A DNA stretch of 7,423 bases, taken from the NCBI GenBank assembly GCA_017427625.1, contig JAFRSL010000256.1:1-7423 (forward strand), given 5' to 3'. A program made the position numbers and the translations under genes. The DNA comes from Synergistaceae bacterium. Its GTDB lineage: Bacteria > Synergistota > Synergistia > Synergistales > Aminobacteriaceae. The notes below the pieces were generated by a model, which saw nothing but the letters and a program-made list of their open reading frames with translations, ran no database searches and was not told where the DNA came from. Within the stretch, counting starts at the first letter, position 1; each line of letters begins with the position of its first letter. Shown here one piece after another: positions 5,890 through 7,423 of the stretch.

Positions 5890-7423
5890 TTGGAACTAGC
5901 AAGCCAAAAGATGCGGAAGATCGCGCCTGAGGTTGACCCGTTGAGAATAGGCAGCGGCTGGAAACCTGAGGATTTAGACAAGGTTCAAATCATCATAGAG
6001 AGCACAGCAGGAGACAGTCACCCGGGAAGCGCACACCTTTATGAGCTGGTGAAGGCTGTGAGAAAAGGTGTAACTGAGGCCGGAGGATTCGGAGCAAGGT
6101 ATTTCTGCACGGATATTTGCGACGGTGAGAGTCAGGGGCATGACGGCATAAATTTCAGCCTCGCAAGCCGTGAAATGATCGCCAACATGATCGAGATTCA
6201 CGCAAACGCAACTCCCTTTGACGGCGGAGTCTTCATAGCTAGCTGTGACAAAGGAATGCCCGGAAACTTAATCGGAATGGCACGCGTGTATATTCCCTCA
6301 ATAATGGTAACTGGCGGAACAATGAGTGCAGGGCCTGAGCTTCTCACGCTCGAACAGCTCGGAATGTACAGCGCAAAGTTTGAACGCGGAGAGATTGATG
6401 AGGAGAAACTGAAATGGGCTAAGTACAACGCCTGCCCTTCATGCGGTGCTTGCAGCTTCATCGGCACAGCCTCAACCATGCAGATCATGGCCGAAGCTAT
6501 GGGTCTCTCACTTCCAGGAAGCGCGTTATTGCCCGCAACAAGTCCTGACCTCACCGATTACGCATACAACGCCGGAAAACGAATCGTAGAACTCGCAAAA
6601 GAGGGCGTTAAACCGAGCGACATCGTTACAATGGACAGCTTCGAGAACGCGATCATGGTTCACGCTGCGATTTCAGGAAGCACAAACTGCCTTCTTCACC
6701 TTCCGGCCATAGCTCATGAGTACGGGATCACAATCACAGGTGAGACGTTCGACAGGCTTCACAGGGGAGCGCATTACCTTCTTGATCTGCGTCCCGCCGG
6801 AAAATGGCCCGCTGAGTTCTTCTATTACGCTGGAGGAGTTCCCGCCATAATGGAGGAAATCAAAGGCGTACTTCATCTCGACGCTAAGACAATAACAGGC
6901 AAAACTCTCGGCGAAAACCTTGAAGAGCTTAAAGCAAACGGCTTCTATGAACGCTGTCAGAAATGGCTCGATGACGCAAACAAGAAATACGGAATCAAGA
7001 TCACAAAGGAAGATATTATCCGTCCGTATGACAAAGCTATCGGAACAGAAGGAAGCATAGCCGTTCTCAAGGGCAATTTAGCTCCCGAAGGCGCGGTCAT
7101 TAAGCACACAGCCTGCCCGAAGGAAATGTACAAAGCTGTCCTCAATGCAAGACCATTTGACAGTGAGGAAGAATGCCTTGATGCCGTGCTTCACCACAGG
7201 GTCCAGAAGGGTGATGCCGTTTTCATTCGCTACGAAGGGCCAAAAGGAAGCGGAATGCCCGAAATGTTCTACACGTCAGAAGCCATAAGTTCGGACAAGG
7301 AGCTTGGCAGGTCAATAGCTTTGATTACCGACGGGAGATTCTCAGGCGCGTCAACAGGGCCGGTAATTGGTCATTGCAGCCCTGAAGCTCAGGCAGGCGG
7401 GCCTATTGCTCTCGTTGAGGACG
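5890..7423 (+). CDS. IlvD/Edd-family dehydratase, sugar-acid (YjhG/YagF-like) type, C-terminus beyond the right edge
   Basis: The 511 visible residues cover most of a roughly 570-residue Fe-S dehydratase that removes water from a hydroxy acid to give a 2-keto-3-deoxy acid. Family motifs seen are CDGESQGHDG (77-86), SLASRE (90-95), ASCDKGMPG (117-125), NACPSCGAC (180-188) with GTASTM (192-197), LSLPGSALLPA (206-216), HAAISGSTN (258-266) and TDGRFSGASTG (480-490) with the active-site Ser485. AGGVPAIM, LHLDAKTITGKTLGENL and ENAIMVHAA resemble E. coli YjhG/YagF (xylonate dehydratases) more than IlvD as I recall them. The PCNxH cysteine of IlvD, expected near residues 45-49, is missing (HPGSAH), while Cys77 is present as in YjhG. 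Start is TTG, with a strong ribosome site. The neighbouring GntP permease and FCD regulator support sugar-acid catabolism; dihydroxy-acid dehydratase (branched-chain synthesis) is the less likely alternative. Confidence 0.9.
   Translation, partial: MELASQKMRKIAPEVDPLRIGSGWKPEDLDKVQIIIESTAGDSHPGSAHLYELVKAVRKGVTEAGGFGARYFCTDICDGESQGHDGINFSLASREMIANMIEIHANATPFDGGVFIASCDKGMPGNLIGMARVYIPSIMVTGGTMSAGPELLTLEQLGMYSAKFERGEIDEEKLKWAKYNACPSCGACSFIGTASTMQIMAEAMGLSLPGSALLPATSPDLTDYAYNAGKRIVELAKEGVKPSDIVTMDSFENAIMVHAAISGSTNCLLHLPAIAHEYGITITGETFDRLHRGAHYLLDLRPAGKWPAEFFYYAGGVPAIMEEIKGVLHLDAKTITGKTLGENLEELKANGFYERCQKWLDDANKKYGIKITKEDIIRPYDKAIGTEGSIAVLKGNLAPEGAVIKHTACPKEMYKAVLNARPFDSEEECLDAVLHHRVQKGDAVFIRYEGPKGSGMPEMFYTSEAISSDKELGRSIALITDGRFSGASTGPVIGHCSPEAQAGGPIALVED

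Noticed and set aside
6198..6554. 118-codon minus-strand frame within the dehydratase
   Set aside because: The plus-strand frame carries all IlvD/Edd motifs without interruption; this one has none.

Overview
The window is a gene-dense piece of bacterial chromosome. It holds part of an aminobenzoyl-glutamate-hydrolase-like amidohydrolase gene, a four-gene tRNA cluster, a three-gene envelope/regulator operon, and the start of a sugar-acid utilisation locus. A Kdo transferase gene (waaA/kdtA) implies a Gram-negative organism that makes lipid A with Kdo. All four tRNAs have the 3' CCA encoded. Base composition is roughly balanced, and sigma70-type promoters and strong AGGAGG ribosome sites are easy to see. 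I cannot name the species. A member of the Synergistota or another gut-type Gram-negative anaerobe would fit, but that is a guess. There is no sign of phage, insertion sequences, CRISPR or recent transfer.

Left part, minus strand. An M20-family amidohydrolase resembling AbgA runs off the left edge. Upstream of it lies a tRNA operon transcribed right to left as Val(TAC)-Asp(GTC)-Phe(GAA)-Gly(GCC), ending in a clear Rho-independent terminator. Its consensus promoter (TTGACA, 17 bp, TAAAAT) is embedded in the 3' end of the preceding GNAT gene.

Middle, minus strand. A Crp/Fnr-family regulator, the Kdo transferase WaaA and a GNAT acetyltransferase form a compact operon with gaps of 25 nt and -4 nt. 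No terminator separates it from the tRNA operon downstream.

Right part, plus strand. Divergent from the Crp/Fnr gene is an FCD-type GntR regulator. Next come a GntP-family permease with its own near-consensus promoter and a palindromic operator candidate, an intergenic terminator, and an IlvD/Edd-family dehydratase with a TTG start that runs off the right edge. The layout parallels E. coli yjhF-yjhG (permease plus aldonate dehydratase). It suggests uptake of a sugar acid and its dehydration to a 2-keto-3-deoxy acid; an aldolase or kinase would be expected beyond the edge. The substrate is not determined.

Nothing here is a clearly new system. The points most worth following are the cysteine pattern of the dehydratase, the operator and terminator architecture of the sugar-acid locus, and the tRNA promoter embedded in a coding sequence.
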